From Trichostrongylus colubriformis (lineage: Eukaryota > Nematoda > Chromadorea > Rhabditida > Trichostrongylidae), in the NCBI GenBank assembly GCA_963978905.1, contig OZ022259.1, forward strand, positions 13,640,001 to 13,704,000: a stretch of DNA of 64,000 bases, given 5' to 3'. Positions 1-10,672 of the stretch are shown here, in pieces (position 1 is the first letter of the stretch; the number at the start of each line of letters is the position of its first letter). The notes beneath the pieces are model-generated. The model was not told where the DNA came from and did no database searches. It saw only the letters and a program-made list of their open reading frames with translations. Both the position numbers and the translations under genes were made by a program.

Positions 1-41
1 CTAAGGATAATAAACAGAAAGATTCCGTTTATTATCCTTAG
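1..41. repeat. Perfect hairpin at the window start (15-bp arms)
   Basis: CTAAGGATAATAAAC at 1-15 pairs exactly with 27-41; the loop is 11 nt. The window edge prevents seeing whether it extends. Confidence 0.8.
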
Positions 42-904
42 CAACACAGATTTTGATAGACGTTTACACATACCCATAAAAGAGGCACTATTTCTCATAC
101 AACTTAGCTGCACTTGGATAATATTTAATATTTACCAATTTCCTACTGAAGATCTTTGGGCAAACACTAGCTTCATAAGACTTTACATCTTCATGGAATT
201 CTCGAGTGAATTTCCCAATTTCTCGAGTGAAACTTTTGCCGAGGTTGCAGTGAGGCCATCCTTCATGGGAACCGTGGCGGGAGCGGAACGATACCGCTCA
301 TTGTCAGTTCTCATTAATAAAACTGTAGTAACAAGATTTACTATATAGTACCGATCATAACAGCGGAACGACGTGTTTATCTGTAATTAGTAGTGGATTT
401 TGTAACAATTCACTAATACTTCCACTGGCAACATTTGTTAGTAATAGCAGTCATTATAATTGAACTAAATGAGTTAAACTGATGAAGGAATGTTGTTTGT
501 TGAGTTTTGAGAGCTTGTTGTGCCTCCCATGGCGACGGGTTGTCTGAGGAAAATGATTTACTTCGTTCGGTCGTTATCAGGCACAAACAAAACAAAAGAA
601 ATCAATAAAAAATAGTATACATCAATCGAGAAGCGTCACGGGAAACGACGAAGTTGTTCACTTCTCTTTTCCATTTTTCGCAACTAACATCCGTGTTAGA
701 ATAAAAAAATATACCAATCTCTCTGAACGTGGGAGGGGCTGGAAGTGTACTATGTATCAAATATTCATCTCAGAATACTGTGAACAGATCTCTCCTTTCG
801 CAAACCACGTTATTGCGCTGTAACTTTACATAATGAATATCTATTGATGCGCGAGGGAGAGTTATAAGGGCGCAAAGTGAGTCAGACAGCTCCCGCCGTT
901 TTAG
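42..904. other. No gene seen
   Basis: A/T-rich sequence with short chance frames only. I see no coding or RNA signal. Confidence 0.5.
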
Positions 905-908
905 TTAA

Positions 909-1430
909 AGACAGCATTAGGGGTAATGTGGTTACTGAGGAATCCCTCAAAGCAGTGACTTACATGGAAACTATGAACCTAAGAAGGCTATCTGTGGCGA
1001 AATCCCGGTGAAGTGCGCCTCCGAGCTGTAGATGCGGCGCAACGGATAAGAGCTGACGCCTTTGGATGGTCTACCACGCCTCCAAGCGACGTGATACCTA
1101 GTTGGCTACGATGAGAGCGGCCAAGGATATGCGGTGAAATCGGAGGTATTGCAGCGTTCTTCCGCAGTTTTAGCCGAAGCTCACTCCAGGAAGAGATGCT
1201 GTCGTATTATCTAAACATTCCCTTGTGTTTACTTGCGGAAATTTCGCTCGCAGTATCCGCCTCCTGACGAGAAGGTCGTCCGCGTTGAGAATCAGCGAGA
1301 GAAGGGGGTCCCATTTCTCGGGTTTGTGGCCATTCCCATCCGTTTTTTTAACTGTCCTGTTGCCAGGCATCTCGACTTCCAGATTCACTACTCCTTTTAA
1401 TTTTCATCCGAATTTCCCCTGATGCTGCCT
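909..1430. mobile_element. TTAA-flanked MITE (522 bp)
   Basis: Ends AGACAGCATTAGGGG and CCCCTGATGCTGCCT with TTAA directly outside at both ends (905-908, 1431-1434). TTAA targets are the hallmark of piggyBac-type insertion. The termini are shared with 7015-7419 and with half-elements at 9528-9603 and up to 33326. No transposase. Confidence 0.75.
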
Positions 1431-1443
1431 TTAAGAACCGCCT

Positions 1444-1526
1444 ACAATACCCGCCTTAAGTTTTCAAAAGAAAACGCGGATCCGCGCTTTCCGCGTTTTC
1501 TTTTGAAAACTTAAGGCGGGTATTGT
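1444..1526. repeat. Perfect hairpin, 37-bp arms, 9-nt loop
   Basis: 1444-1480 is the exact reverse complement of 1490-1526. It lies 10 bp after the TTAA of the 909-1430 MITE but is not part of its ends. Confidence 0.92.
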
Positions 1527-2005
1527 ACTTCCGATCTAATCAGTGGAGCGGTGAAAGGAGTCTCTTGTCGATTGCTATGAGGTGAGGTAGGATAAAGCAA
1601 CACTAGATGAGACAGCGAAGTTTTTCATAGTATTTTGAAACGATCATTAAATGTTCATGAAATTCTAAAAGGAAGAAGCAAGCTACATCGTTGGAGTTGT
1701 TTTTCTTTATTCGACTTGGAGGGCAGGTAGAGCTTAACCTTATCTGGAGCATAGCATAGCACTACCGGGTTGGATCGTCCCGTGAACACTCCAATATTTG
1801 AGGAGAAGAAATTGAAGTGGTGGGCATGCTAAACTGTGTAATCTGTTCGAGAATGATGCTGTGAAGATGGTATACGGAGAAGTGGCAGCATTCCTACTCA
1901 CATTTGGATCAAATCTCGGCCCAGTGATCACTCAGTTTAAGCAAGTCTCCGCTTATTTTCTGCCCCCAAACGCATCCAATAGCTATAATACGCACTGAAA
2001 GGACG

Positions 2006-2813
2006 CATAATGTGGGGCCTACACCAAAAAAATTAATCAACATATAATGTTCCATCCTTTATGATATCCTTTACTATGCCTCTGGAACCCAGTATGAATA
2101 ATTCCAATCTGATTTTTATGCATTTTGAATGAATTTTGGTGTAGTAACAGATGACGCGCCCTATCCCTCTCATGGTGCGAGATCAAACCCCTTTCACTGT
2201 CTGCTCAAATAACCAAGCCCTCCATCCTCCGGAGTAGGTGCCTCGGTACCTGATTAATCTGGGAGGATAAAAGCAATGCCTTGTATATCACAGTTGGTCG
2301 TTGTATAAGCGAAATCGCATCCATTGGCCTCTACGATCCTGAACGGAACTAGAATGCGCGGCGCATCCCAACAGCGGCCGAGAACTTATTCTTCACCCTT
2401 ACTGATGTACATAATGTGGGGCCTACACCAAAAAAATTAATCAACATATAATGTTCCATCCTTTATGATATCCTTTACTATGCCTCTGGAACCCAGTATG
2501 AATAATTCCAATCTGATTTTTATGCATTTTGAATGAATTTTGGTGTAGTAACAGATGACGCGCACTATCCCTCTCATGGTGCGAGATCAAACCCCTTTCA
2601 CTGTCTGCTCAAATAACCAAGCCCTCCATCCTCCGGAGTAGGTGCCTCGGTACCTGATTAATCTGGGAGGATAAAAGCAATGCCTTGTATATCACAGTTG
2701 GTCGTTGTATAAGCGAAATCGCATCCATTGGCCTCTACGATCCTGAACGGAACTAGAATGCGCGGCGCATCCCAACAGCGGCCGAGAACTTATTCTTCAC
2801 CCTTACTGATGTA
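2006..2813. repeat. 404-bp tandem duplication (two copies)
   Basis: Units 2006-2409 and 2410-2813 match along their full length; I see one internal substitution (GACGCGCCCTATCC against GACGCGCACTATCC). Each unit contains a short inverted pair (CTACACCAAAA ... TTTTGGTGTAG) and a segment (AACCAAGCCCTCCATC ... AACTAGAATGCGCGGCG) that recurs in diverged form near 8340-8490, 23980-24110 and, inverted, 4920-5010. Confidence 0.9.
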
Positions 2814-5800
2814 CGGTGCTAATAATGTCATCATTATCTGACCTATTTCTATAGGAGAGTCGATAGAACTTGTTCGATTTCAAGTAATTTGGAGTGTGTT
2901 TTTACAATGTTCACTTAGGCTATGCCACGATTTTAATGACCTAATTTTAATGAACGATCAAGAACTTCCATCGGCGTTCGTTCTCTGAGTTTTCTATGGT
3001 GGTAGAGAAGGTCGTTGTCGTCGCGCGTTATGAGAGGCCGACCCATTCTTTTCTCTTAGTCGCGTATGCTTGCTGCTGCTGGCTGCACTACCTCGTCGTT
3101 ACCAACCGCCAGATATATCGGCTCTGCTGTCCACTTCCACGCCACCGCTCTCCCTTTCACACCTCGCTCGTGTGTACATAACACATTTCTGAATAGGGTT
3201 TCACACACTCATCAATGTTCTTTTTTCTCTTTTTGAATGTTCAACAACAATAGAAGACTCCCAAATATTTGTACAATTTTTTCTTTTTTATCAAAAAAAT
3301 TTTTGAAGTATCACACCGTTGTTGAAACTTTAGATCATCGTGAGGCTTTGGAACAGCATGATATAGAAGGCGAACCTCCTCACATTTTTGTCTCCTTTTC
3401 ATTCATAAATGTTGTTTTTTTTCAAAATGGCTTTCTTTGGTTCCAAGAAATGGATTATTTTTGATTATTTGAAAAATGCCTATGAGACAGGCGTCTAGGC
3501 GTCACTGTGGCTGGTTGTCTGTTGAGTGGCCTGGTTTGGGGTCAGCTTGCAGCAGTTTTAGTACTAGACGAGTGGTGAACGTGATGAGATTGGGGTCTTG
3601 GAATGTCCGTGCGATCGATCGGGTCACTCGTTGTCTCGGCGTACAATGCGCACGTCTCAGAGGTGGTTTTTATGCCCCGTCTCATATAGATCCACTCGAC
3701 AATCTTTTATGAGTATGCTGCAATTCCTTTTCATGTACCCATTGCCCATTCTCCATAAAAGCCCCTTTTTAAGCCATATTTTAGACCAGATTTGTCCAGC
3801 ACACCAGGAAATCCAGAGCGGCTAGCTCTTTCCACTTTAAGAGCCACCATTCTAATGACATAAGGATTTTCTCCGCAAAACTTCCACATCCACACGGAAC
3901 TGGTTAGCGCCGTAAATGTTACCGTCTACAGTGTCCTTGAAGACCACTGTTATAAATTTCTGTGGACTGTAATTGGCAATGCTGTACAATGGTATAAGGG
4001 AGGGGGACAGGTTTTATATTCCCAAATTCCATAAGAGACAGCCATTCAGGCCAAATGTGATAGGTTGTCGATCAAGACGACGACGACCAGCTGTTCTCCA
4101 CAAACATCTCCCAATTATTAAACTGCCCTTTACGTCGGCTGGCTGCTGGCGTGTTACTGGCAATTTCCGTTACGGCGCCTGCAGGTTTTCAACGCCACCG
4201 ATGTCCGACATAGCGATTTCTCACGTAGACGAGTGGATAAATTGAGGCCGAAAGAAGGGTTTCGCTCTTACACCATGGAATTCGTTTCCGTCCAACGAAT
4301 CCACTCACAGCAAGCTGTGTTTACCTTAAAAATTTTGTGGGAAAGATAAGGAAGGGTCCTTTTTTAGGTCAAACAGGGAGGAGGAGAGGGGTATAACTTG
4401 TGATGCTTTATGATTAATAAATCATTATGTACGTGCATTTGCAAATGTGTAAAAGTGTCATTAGTGAAACTGGTGGTGGAACTGGAACCTTGTGGCACTT
4501 GAAGAACAACACGACCTCCGACGGAATGGGGTTCACCATGAGACGTGCTATGGCCGGTTTCTGACTGAATAGCTCATTCATTTCATCTTTTCGACATCGT
4601 CTCCCACCATCCTCTTCCAGCTCTTCTTTTATCATCGTTCCTTTTCTAATTTATTGGGGTTTCGCTCATGAAAAATGGTGCTTTTTTCGCAACTCTACAC
4701 TCTTTCGTTTTAAGATAATGCTTACTGAATAGGACATTATCCAATCTTTTTGTATCCTTTTGTGGTTTAAGAAAATATATCTATTGTACGGATAAAGAGT
4801 AATGTTTCTGGCGTCAACCAGCCCTTGCTGAGATGCGCCGAGCATTCTATTTCCGTCAGAATCGTGTAGGCACGTGAGTTCGATTTGGCCTATACAATGG
4901 CTTGCGAGGGCCATCCGATGTACAAGCCAGTCTTTTTCAACATCCTAGACGAGTCTGGTACCAATTCACTCACTCCAGGGGACTGGAAGGTTAGGTAGAC
5001 CTGAGCGGGCGTCAGTGCAGTATCCACCTCCGCCCATACTAAAAAACAGATTGAACCATGTGCGCCTTAATTCTGATAAATTACTCCTCATTCTCCTGAA
5101 AAAAGCGATCAAGAACTAACACAAGCATTTTTTTCTTTGATTTGTTGAGAAGGTTGACCTCGAGTTACTGTAAAGGGAAGTGAGGAGCCGTGAACAGCCA
5201 ACGGATCTATTATTCAGCTTATTGAGATCTCCAGCTCTGAATCTTATTGGACCAAAAAGATTAGTTCTTGGTTTGGGCTAACCTACCCCAATTTGAAAGT
5301 TAATGCTCACTCTGCCTTTTCACCTCCACTCGAATTATAATATCTGCTTATATCGTCCCCACAGTGCTCTCGGAAATCACGGAAATCATTAAATTTCCTA
5401 GTCCTTTGGACGTATCGGGACAAAATGCAGACCCCGCTCATTTTGGAGCACGCTCCGCCTCCTGCAAGGGGTCTCCCAGCTATCATCCAAAATGAAGCGT
5501 CCAACTTTACCAGTATCAAACCGGCATGTATTCCTGACGCGGCATTACGATGTGTGCGCCGTCCTCTTGACGTACATCGCGTTCTTCATGGATTATATTT
5601 AGCATAGCTTTTAGTTCGAACTTTGGGACAAAAAATCAAGTAGAACTAGCCAATGATATGTTCCGAGTACGAAGTTTTTGTTTGATCGACCTCTAAAACT
5701 ATTTTCGAGAAGTTTTTATTAAACTCTGACATGTGAAAATATGTAATACATCACTTGGGGTGAAGGCTGAGTCGTTTACGTCATCCTAGGCCTGATGGAC

Positions 5801-7010
5801 GTGGGGAACGCTGTTGGAGAACCTTTTGTTGCATTTCTGGAGGTTTGTGAAGGAATCAAAACTGCATTGTCCCACTGCTTTTCTCTGCATTTTCGTTTTT
5901 CGTTACTTTAATTTTTGTCTGTAATTTATTTCATTTTACCATGTTCTTCATAGTGAGCAACCTGGCACTGACGCGTGCCATGGCATCGATGGGTCGGTCT
6001 GTCGGGGCTTGATCAGCTTTTTCAGATCTCCTTCATATTTTTATGCTAACTGACCCACTTGGTGGTGTAGGGAAGAGTCTTTCGAAAAAACTGAGAATTC
6101 CTTTGTACACTTACTTGCCAAACAATGCGCCACTATGGAGGGGAGGGGAGGATTCTCGTACACTACGAAACCTTGCCATGACCATTTTCGATTTATCAAA
6201 TTCTTTTGCGAACAGAGGATCCTTATTTATTCTAAATATGTATGTATTTCGACATTTGAATGCTATGACATCTCACCCGGAACAGCGGGACAACTTGCTT
6301 TCTCTAGGAACTCTTTTTTACCAATGTCTGGGGGCCCATACATAGTGCTTCCTGCTCATTGTAATGACATTTCAAGAGATTTTTGGAAAATTTCCGGCGG
6401 AATTCGGGAATTGCTTGTTGGTTGTTTGGCTGAAGTATTTCTGAATAGTGATCATGTGCTACTACAGGAAAGGGAGTATATGTACGGAACCGTGGATAAT
6501 CGATTTCAATCCATGGGTGTTTTTAAAGCACTAGGCACCCTGATTTGCATTTTTCGAATACTGAAAAAAAACACGTATGCTGTCGGAACCTGCAGGTGGA
6601 ATAGGGGCTCCATTTTCGAGTTCGTTTGTTTTTGTACACTGTCGTCTTGTGTAGCACCCATATTCTCGTTTTCAATAATCCTAAGTTATCGCCCTTGTGC
6701 TCTAGTAAAGGCTACATGTTCGCTGTTTACTTACTAGTACATTGAGCCTCGGGGTGGAAGGTTGGCTTGTGTTCGAGGGGACCCACAGCTTTGGAACACT
6801 CAAGGTTATGTTACTCAAGTAGATGAAGAACTTCTCATCTATACTGACTATGTGTTCAAACTGATCGCATGTATGGAATACTGGGAACGCCGCCAGATTC
6901 CATGAAGTGAAAGAACTGTTTTTTGTTGAACCTTGGTTATTCGTGACGAGTTGGGCTGGATTCCACGGCGGTTGAAGCGTTCTGGCATGCTGATTATGCG
7001 TTCAAGCGCA
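2814..7010. other. Gene-poor stretch
   Basis: Apart from the 3584 stub and the inverted repeat copy near 4920, nothing is recognised. The longest frame (6135-6737, 200 codons, then a TAG and 55 more codons to 6905) has no recognisable domain and reads like chance composition. Confidence 0.45.
3584..3640 (+). pseudogene. Possible RTE endonuclease start (stub)
   Basis: MRLGSWNVRAID resembles the first beta strand of RTE endonucleases (RLGSWNVRxMTGR). Nothing after it fits the domain, so it could be a short remnant or chance. Confidence 0.25.
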
Positions 7011-7014
7011 TTAA

Positions 7015-7419
7015 AGGCACCAGTAGGGGTAAGGGAAAACTGAGATTCAGGAGTACATGTTTTCTGAAAACGAACCTTCCACTTCAGAAGAGGTCATACG
7101 TGGTGGAAATCGCATAAAAAAACGCGGCTTGGGGTCTTATGACGGCCCCGCGGCACGGTACGTCGTTATGCGGTTATGCGGCCGGGGGAGTCGCCGTGGA
7201 GGGGCGGGACAACAATCGCGACCGGCTGGCTCAGACTCTGGCCTGTCTTCAATCCATTCCGGCTAGAGACACAGAGGACGAGAGAGAGAAGGGGGATTAG
7301 CGGGCTCCTATTTCTCGGTTTTTTCGCCGTTTTATGTCGTTCTTTCTCTAACGTTATATTGCTGAGCACCTCTACTTTCGTTATCCCTCAATTTGCTAAA
7401 TTTACCTCTACCGCTGTCT
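7015..7419. mobile_element. TTAA-flanked MITE (405 bp)
   Basis: Ends AGGCACCAGTAGGGGTAA and TTACCTCTACCGCTGTCT with TTAA outside (7011-7014, 7420-7423). Same terminal family as 909-1430. The interior is GC-rich and non-coding. Confidence 0.7.
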
Positions 7420-7423
7420 TTAA

Positions 7424-9101
7424 AATTAGATAGCTGGGATGGTAAGCAAAAAAAATACGTGAAACATTTGGAGCATAGGGCTGGCATCCTGCACACGTAC
7501 CTTGCGCTACAGTCACATGCCTCAGGAATGTGAGCAGCATGGGAAACGGGCAATCTGTCACAAATTATGGATGTTTCTGAGGGATGACGCGGCAAATGAC
7601 GCGTGGTTGCTAGTTTCTATGTGGTTTCCAAGCCCCTGTGGTATAAGAAAATGAGAAGTATAAATTAAAACAGAGACAGTTAATTCGAAAATTCGCTCAA
7701 ATGTCGTCCCCGGGAATTATACGACAACGTGTGTCATAGCGCGCTATGCTTGTCGCTCCGTCCTCGAAATGATGCAGTGAACAATTGCTTTGATGTCATC
7801 TTCGTGACTATCACCTACTTTTCTCTTTGTCATCTCCTCCATTTAGTGCCCAAATGCCATTGCAATCTTGTTCTGCACAAATTCAATGAAAAAAAGCAAG
7901 GAATGATCCAACTGTCAAGAAAATCTTCTTTTTTCAACTTTTCTTCTTTTCCGGTCCATTCAGCACCTCATGCCCATTTATTACCACTTCATGCGGTCAA
8001 ACCTTGCCACTCTTTGGATTCAATACTGGTGGAATTTTTTCGTTTTTTTGCCATACGTTGCTGCTCTTGTTCACTTTTCCAGTTTCCAAAAAATCTGCGA
8101 TCACAAAGATAACCTTGATTGTCTAATTGAGAGAATCACGAAAGAGAGTTGTGCACTAGTAGAACTGTCCGCCCATGGCCCAGGACATTGCATTTTCAAA
8201 TTTGCGCAGTCACAGTACTCAGAGGGAGGTTGCCACCACAATTTTTAAAGAACAAGTATCTTCCAATCTACAGGCGGTGGTTTCGTCAGGTGCTGCGCAC
8301 TCCCACTGTCATGGTGTGGGGATCAAATACTGCAAGCTAACTAAGCCTTCCATCCCACTGAAGTACGTGAATTGGTACCAGACTTGTCTATAAGGGTGAA
8401 AGCAATGATTCGTACATCGGCCACCCCCGTGAGTCATTCACCTGCCCTCACTTCTGAATGGAACTAGAATGCGCGGCGTATCCCATTGAATTGATCAAAG
8501 CCAGAAGCACCATCGCTCATCCGTTCACCTTGCAATTTGATGATAGCCCTTGGCGTGAATGTTTTTCCCTCGTACGCCCAACAAGCATTTCTCAGAAGCA
8601 TCTCGCCGTACTTTTACTCTTTCATGGCCCATCACCTAAGTACCGTGCACCCCTTGTACCGAATTTTTACGTGAAAATAGAAAAATACTGGACGGTATTT
8701 TTGATGAATCTAATTCTATGGAGGCTAAATCAAAATCCGGCACAGAGATATCCTCCCAAATTTTGTCTGAGCGGGCAACGTGGACGAGGCCGCGAGGGCG
8801 GTGAACAGTTGGCGGCGGTCACGTTCTTGGTACACGCGTGGAAAGAAGACCATCAGTGACATCAAGGGAATTGAAGACTGCCATTGCTTTTTTCTCTTCT
8901 TCTAACCCCCGCAGTCCCGGCTACGATACCCGCGTATAAAAATCTTAAGGAAATGTACTGCTGTACCCAATTTGATTTTGCTTGCTGTATTCATATGATG
9001 CCGAGAAAATTGGACACGCCGTGGCTAATGCTATACCCCAGGTCCCGATGTAGCTTTGAAGAATTTAGCTTCAATGAGGAGAGAACAAATCAGCTTGGTA
9101 A
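7424..9101. other. Gene-poor stretch
   Basis: Contains a diverged piece of the 404-bp unit near 8340-8490. Short frames show no domain. Confidence 0.45.
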
Positions 9102-9526
9102 AAAGGAGTCGTCCACGGAAAATGAGTTTTTGCGTTACCTATATGTTTATGTTGTATTTGCCTAATGTGGGCCTCATGCAATTTCACACGAAAAAATGTG
9201 GATCTGACTCCGACACAGCACCACAAAGTACGCCCGGGTGGGCGGGGCCTCCAAGTAAAGGCCTCCTCCCGTCGTCGGCCGTGGTCGGGGATGCATTGTA
9301 GGAAAGGAAAATTACGTAAACAGTCCCACTCTCCCTGTCCAACGGCGGCGCGACGGGACGAGGCTTTTACTCCGGGTCCCGGCCCACCCGGACGTACTTT
9401 GTGGTACTGTATCTAAGCCGGATTCACATTTTTTCGCGTGAAGCTTTGCATGAGACCCACATCAGGCAAATACAACATAAACATATGGGTAACTGAAGAA
9501 TTTATTTTCTGTGAACGATTCATTTA
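9102..9526. mobile_element. Hairpin MITE of the GTCCACGGAAAA family, copy upstream of P4H copy 1
   Basis: A near-complete inverted repeat: left GTCGTCCACGGAAAATGAG, TATGTTTATGTTGTATTTGC, TACGCCCGGGTGGGC; right arm the complement, ending TCTGTGAACGATTCATTTAA. The arms exceed 150 bp and are GC-rich toward the centre. Next to it, 9528-9603 is the end of a TTAA-type MITE, and 9608-9645 is another end of this same family in inverted orientation. Confidence 0.7.
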
Positions 9527-9796
9527 AAGGCAGCTTTAGGGGAAACTCGGACGAAAAGTAAATGAAGTAGTGAATATGAAAGCCGAGATGCCTAGTAACA
9601 GGACAAAAACTCATTTTCTTCCGTTGACGATTCCTTCAGGCTATCCTCAACAGTATCCTGGGATGATAGCGATTTGATACACTTGTTGATAAGCCATATG
9701 ATGTATCATTCGTGCTATTCTCTGATCATTACCGATTCGTTTTCTTTCGCGAATTTTCTGAATTTATCACCTTGAAAGGATATGGCTGAGTTCATA

Positions 9797-10470
9797 TTAG
9801 GTTGATCAGAAAGTTTTGATAGGGTTGAGATTTTTTTCTATTTTATTTTACAACTCAGCGAGTAATGCAGGCTAATCAACAATATAATAACCATCGTTAG
9901 TTATAACATTGTCCCACCCAACGGGCAGGTCAGCGATTCTCTTCTCTTAGGAGGAATAGGGTGAAAGAAGTCACCGACGACTTGTCCAAGGTGGTCATAG
10001 TTGACGAATTTTTTTTGCTAGGAAAGCCTTAGGGGGCCGGAACAAGCGGTAATCTGAAGGGGCAGTGTCAGAAGAATAGGACGGATGTGGAACCTTGTCC
10101 CAACCTAGCTCTTCCAATTTTGCACGGGTCCCTCACATAGATAAAGAGACCTGTGCAAAATTGGAGGAGGTAGGTTGGGGCACGGTTCCACATGCACCCT
10201 ATTCACCTGATACTGCCCCCTCAGATTACTACTTGTCCCGGCCCCTTCAGGCTTTCCTAGCAAAAAAAAATTTCGTCACCTTGAACATGTGGTCGGTGAC
10301 TTCTTTGACTCCTAATCCTCCTAATTCTGGGAGAAGAAAATCGCTGACCTGCTCTTTAGGTGGGACAATGTTATAACTAACGATGGTTATTATATTGTTG
10401 ATTAGCCTGCATTACTTGCTAAGTAATAGAAAAAAATCTCAACCCTATCAAAACTTTCCGATCAACCTAA
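9797..10470. mobile_element. 674-bp palindrome made of two mariner transposase 3' ends
   Basis: Both ends are TTAGGTTGATC and complement, with TA outside (9795-9796, 10471-10472). The left half is the inverted copy of the right half, arms about 330 bp, centre near 10134. The right arm encodes a mariner transposase C-terminus (LEEVGWGTVPHAPYSPDTAP, then SDYYL), with GWxVxPHPPYSPDLAPSDY as the family pattern. Thus two 3' ends were joined head to head, losing the transposase N-terminus. It lies about 200 bp upstream of the P4H copy 1 start. Confidence 0.85.
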
Positions 10471-10647
10471 TACTTTGCGCCGACAGGGCGTGGCTACGTT
10501 CACAGGTAGCGAGGTACACGGGGAGGTGTAGAGACAGCGCAGACAACGAGACAGGGTGGCACAGGTGGAGACACAGAGACACGTAGCCACACGCTGTCAC
10601 CGTCACCGCAAGTATGAACGCAGTCTATGCAGCCGCCCTGGACACTC

Positions 10648-10672
10648 TATTATATATATATCCCATTTAAGG
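10648..10672 (+). promoter_or_regulatory. TA-rich leader and candidate spliced-leader acceptor of P4H copy 1
   Basis: TATTATATATATAT lies 10-25 bp before the ATG, followed by CCCATTTAAG and one base before the start codon. The AG fits a trans-splice acceptor; copies 2 and 3 have the better TTTCAG and TTTTAG at the same place. The TA run could be a TATA box or part of an outron. Confidence 0.35.
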
